A DNA stretch of 7,191 nucleotides from an uncultured Treponema sp. (lineage in GTDB: Bacteria > Spirochaetota > Spirochaetia > Treponematales > Treponemataceae): positions 1 to 7,191 of the forward strand of contig CAKUZR010000022.1 of assembly GCA_934718065.1 (NCBI GenBank). The letters are read 5' to 3'. The notes beneath the pieces are model-generated. The model worked only from the letters and a program-made list of their open reading frames with translations, did not search any database and was not told where the DNA came from. Shown here in pieces: positions 5,146-7,191 of the stretch. The number at the start of each line of letters is the position of its first letter. Positions within the stretch are counted from its first letter, which is position 1. Both the position numbers and the translations under genes were made by a program.

Positions 5146-7056
5146 CTACATTTTAATCAAAAATGCTTTCCCGGCAGGAACTTTCAGCACAAGATTTCCG
5201 TTTTTCACAGAAGATTCAAGCGGAGTTCCTAGCGCATCCGCTGAAGGAGCCGGCTTTTCAGCAAAATTCTTCCCGAAAATTCCAAGCGGAAGCTCAACAA
5301 CTCTTGCCTCATCATCGCTGGAAACGACCGTGAACCACAATTCATCAGAAGTAAACCGCGCGAAGGCAAAAACGTAGTCGTTGTCGCTAACAACTTTAAA
5401 ACCTCCGTCCTTGAAGGCTTCTGAAGAAGTTTTTATCCGGCACAAAGAAGAATACAATTTATAGGAAGAAAGATTTTCAATATCCTTGTTCCACGGCATC
5501 GGGTAACGGCAGCCTTCGATTGTCTCAATAATCCCGTCGATTTCAGCTTCGTCGCCGTAATAAACATTTGTGCAGCCCGGCAAAGTAAAAATCAGAATAA
5601 CCGCGCCGCGCACAAAATCAGGCTTCATCTTCTTGTCGTTGTGGAAACGCGAAATATCGTGGCTGTCAAGCAGGTTGAACAAATTCTGCTGAATTACAAA
5701 CGGAAGCCGTGAAAGATATTTTGTAACGCAATTTGCAAAATCCTTCGCCGTCCAGCGGAAATGCACGCAGTTCAGCTCTGGAACGTGGGAATTGTGAAAA
5801 TCCACCTGTCCGTAAAAACCGCGGATTGCCCTGCACGAAATATAATAATTCATCGGACTGTCCCATTCATTTCCGTTCAAAAAAGAAGCGCAGTCCGTCC
5901 AGTCTTCCGCAAGAATATACGCTTCCGGATTTTCTTCCTTTATGCTTTTGCGAATTTCCGGCCAGACTTCATGGTGAAGCTGAATTTTGTCATTTCTTGC
6001 CATTGTGTCCGCAACATCAAAACGCCAGCCGTCAATTCCGTAAGGTTTTTTAAGCCATTTTTTTACAACTGAATCAGCGTCGCGGTAAAGCCGGTTTCTT
6101 AATTTCTGGCTCTGATAATTCAAAGTTGGAAGGGAAGGCACATCGAACCAGCATTTATAGCTGTTGTCCGAATTGAAAAAATAATATTCGCGCTCCTCGG
6201 AATCCGGATTGTTGTACGCGCCCTCTGACTTCGGGAAAAACACGCCTTCCTTGTTGAACCAGCGGTTTGCAGTTCCTGTGTGGTTTATCGACACATCCAG
6301 AATGATTTTCATTCCGTTTTTATGAAGCTCGGCAATCAGTTCTTCCAGGGCTTTGTCGCCGCCAAAATGCGGATCAACATGAAAATAATCCAGGCAGTCA
6401 TATTTATGAACAGTCGCCGCATAAAAAATCGGATTCAAATAAATCGCGGTAACTCCAAGCTTCTTCAAATACGGAATTTTCTGCTTCACACCGATAAGGT
6501 CGCCGCCGTAAAAATCAAGGCAGAAAACTTTTGAATAATCCTGCGGAACTTGGTTCCAGTCCTTCACCTGAATCGAAGGATGACCTTCAAACTGATATTC
6601 ATTGTCTTTAACGCTTATCTCCGGATTTCCGTTGCAGAATCTTTCCGGAAAAATCTGATAGAAAACCGCATTTTTCACCCATTCAGGCTGCTCGTAGTCG
6701 GTAAGAATCCTGAAATTCCTGCCTTCATCAGGAATAAAAGTTTTCACGCCGTCCTGAGTGTAATAGTAAAGCTGATTTTCTGTTGCAATAATAAAATAAT
6801 ACGAATATTCATCTTCCCAAATTTCAATTTCACCTTCATAGCGCACAAGCCCGTTTTTTGTTCCGGCAGGAAGCATTTTCACATCGCGGCCGACACCGTT
6901 TTTCTTTCCGCAAAAAAATATATTCCGCGCAGGTGAATTTTCCTGAATCCGCAGGGCGATTTTTATTTTTTCACCTTTTTTAGGACACGGATTGCTTACA
7001 AAATATTTTGAACCATCACTATAAACGCTGTTTAACCATTCTTCTGAATATTCCAT
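5146..7056 (-). CDS. GH13 glycosidase, neopullulanase/cyclomaltodextrinase type
   Basis: This 636-residue enzyme should hydrolyse alpha-glucosidic bonds in maltodextrins, cyclodextrins or pullulan. An N-terminal beta-rich domain (about 1-120) resembles the CBM34-like module of GH13 subfamily 20. The TIM barrel starts at AVFYQIFPERF (130-140) and has DFYGGDLIGV (181-190), region I DVSINH (254-259), the LPTLN block (309-313) that parallels the MPKLN signature of this subfamily, region II GWRFDVAD (343-350; nucleophile D347, R345), region III ILAEDW (381-386; acid/base E384) and region IV LLDSHD (462-467; D467). A C-terminal beta domain begins near 550. No signal peptide is visible, so it probably acts in the cytoplasm on imported oligosaccharides. 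The ATG has no clear Shine-Dalgarno site, but the N-terminal domain begins right after it. Subfamily placement is fairly secure; exact substrate is not. Confidence 0.93.
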   Translation of the reverse strand: MEYSEEWLNSVYSDGSKYFVSNPCPKKGEKIKIALRIQENSPARNIFFCGKKNGVGRDVKMLPAGTKNGLVRYEGEIEIWEDEYSYYFIIATENQLYYYTQDGVKTFIPDEGRNFRILTDYEQPEWVKNAVFYQIFPERFCNGNPEISVKDNEYQFEGHPSIQVKDWNQVPQDYSKVFCLDFYGGDLIGVKQKIPYLKKLGVTAIYLNPIFYAATVHKYDCLDYFHVDPHFGGDKALEELIAELHKNGMKIILDVSINHTGTANRWFNKEGVFFPKSEGAYNNPDSEEREYYFFNSDNSYKCWFDVPSLPTLNYQSQKLRNRLYRDADSVVKKWLKKPYGIDGWRFDVADTMARNDKIQLHHEVWPEIRKSIKEENPEAYILAEDWTDCASFLNGNEWDSPMNYYISCRAIRGFYGQVDFHNSHVPELNCVHFRWTAKDFANCVTKYLSRLPFVIQQNLFNLLDSHDISRFHNDKKMKPDFVRGAVILIFTLPGCTNVYYGDEAEIDGIIETIEGCRYPMPWNKDIENLSSYKLYSSLCRIKTSSEAFKDGGFKVVSDNDYVFAFARFTSDELWFTVVSSDDEARVVELPLGIFGKNFAEKPAPSADALGTPLESSVKNGNLVLKVPAGKAFLIKM

Positions 7057-7129
7057 GCTTTCAGTTTAACACGAAATTTAAAAAATTCAAAAAACAATTT
7101 TTCAGTCTTTTATTATGGGTAAGCAGTAA

Positions 7130-7159
7130 AATATAATTCCCCATAAAAAAGGTTTCCAA
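7130..7159 (-). promoter_or_regulatory. Putative promoter of the glycosidase gene
   Basis: On the minus strand TTGGAA (7159-7154, four of six to the -35 consensus) and TATATT (7135-7130, five of six to the -10) are 18 bases apart. Transcription would start near 7123 and leave an untranslated leader of about 67 bases, rich in T and A and without a good ribosome site. A weaker alternative, TTGAAT (7090-7085) and TAAACT (7068-7063) with a 16-base spacer, would start directly at the ATG. Confidence 0.45.
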
Positions 7160-7191
7160 CCATCTGTTATAATGAAATTGCAACATACAAA

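Noticed and set aside
6550..6936. Plus-strand open frame of about 128 codons opposite the glycosidase
   Set aside because: It lies entirely within the conserved GH13 gene; the hydrophobic, basic translation is what antisense of A/T-rich coding DNA gives.
7168..7173. Plus-strand TATAAT near the right edge, possible divergent promoter
   Set aside because: The region 16-18 bases upstream is only an A run with no -35 resemblance, and no plus-strand start codon with a ribosome site is visible before the edge.

Overview
The window looks like a chromosomal segment of a spirochaete, most likely a Treponema. That assignment is an inference from remembered family resemblance (divergent GatA/GatB sequences, the company of the small downstream genes, moderately A/T-rich DNA with long A and T runs); no search was run. 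All seven supported genes lie on the minus strand, so transcription runs from right to left, and almost the whole window is coding. I see no rRNA, tRNA, insertion sequence, CRISPR array or phage signature.

From right to left: (1) 7057-7191, a leader region with a plausible sigma-70-type promoter; (2) 7056-5146, a cytoplasmic GH13 glycosidase of the neopullulanase/cyclomaltodextrinase type with all catalytic motifs intact; (3) 5099-5145, a 47-base gap holding a weak terminator-like hairpin fused to a perfect TATAAT; (4) 5098-1697, gatC, gatA and gatB in that order, encoding the complete three-subunit tRNA-dependent amidotransferase; (5) 1667-864, a 267-residue protein that resembles the two ends of a class III aminotransferase without its PLP-binding core; (6) 864-571, a 97-residue three-helix membrane protein whose start overlaps the preceding stop as TAATG; (7) 548-90, an ASCH-domain protein of the YhfF type; (8) 1-89, a gap with a short palindrome and possibly the first codons of a further leftward gene.

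GatCAB converts Glu-tRNA(Gln) and/or Asp-tRNA(Asn) into the correctly amidated tRNAs. Spacings of 42, 18, 29, -1 and 22 bases from gatC onward suggest one transcript, gatC-gatA-gatB-(aminotransferase-like)-(membrane protein)-(ASCH protein). The glycosidase upstream probably belongs to maltodextrin use and may be a separate unit.

The most interesting observation is the gatC start. It has no Shine-Dalgarno sequence, and the TATAAT box ends six bases before the ATG, so a transcript starting at the usual distance would begin on the A of the start codon (a leaderless mRNA). The second is the apparently core-deleted aminotransferase relative, the best candidate here for an undescribed protein. I did not find an obvious defence, mobile or biosynthetic system.
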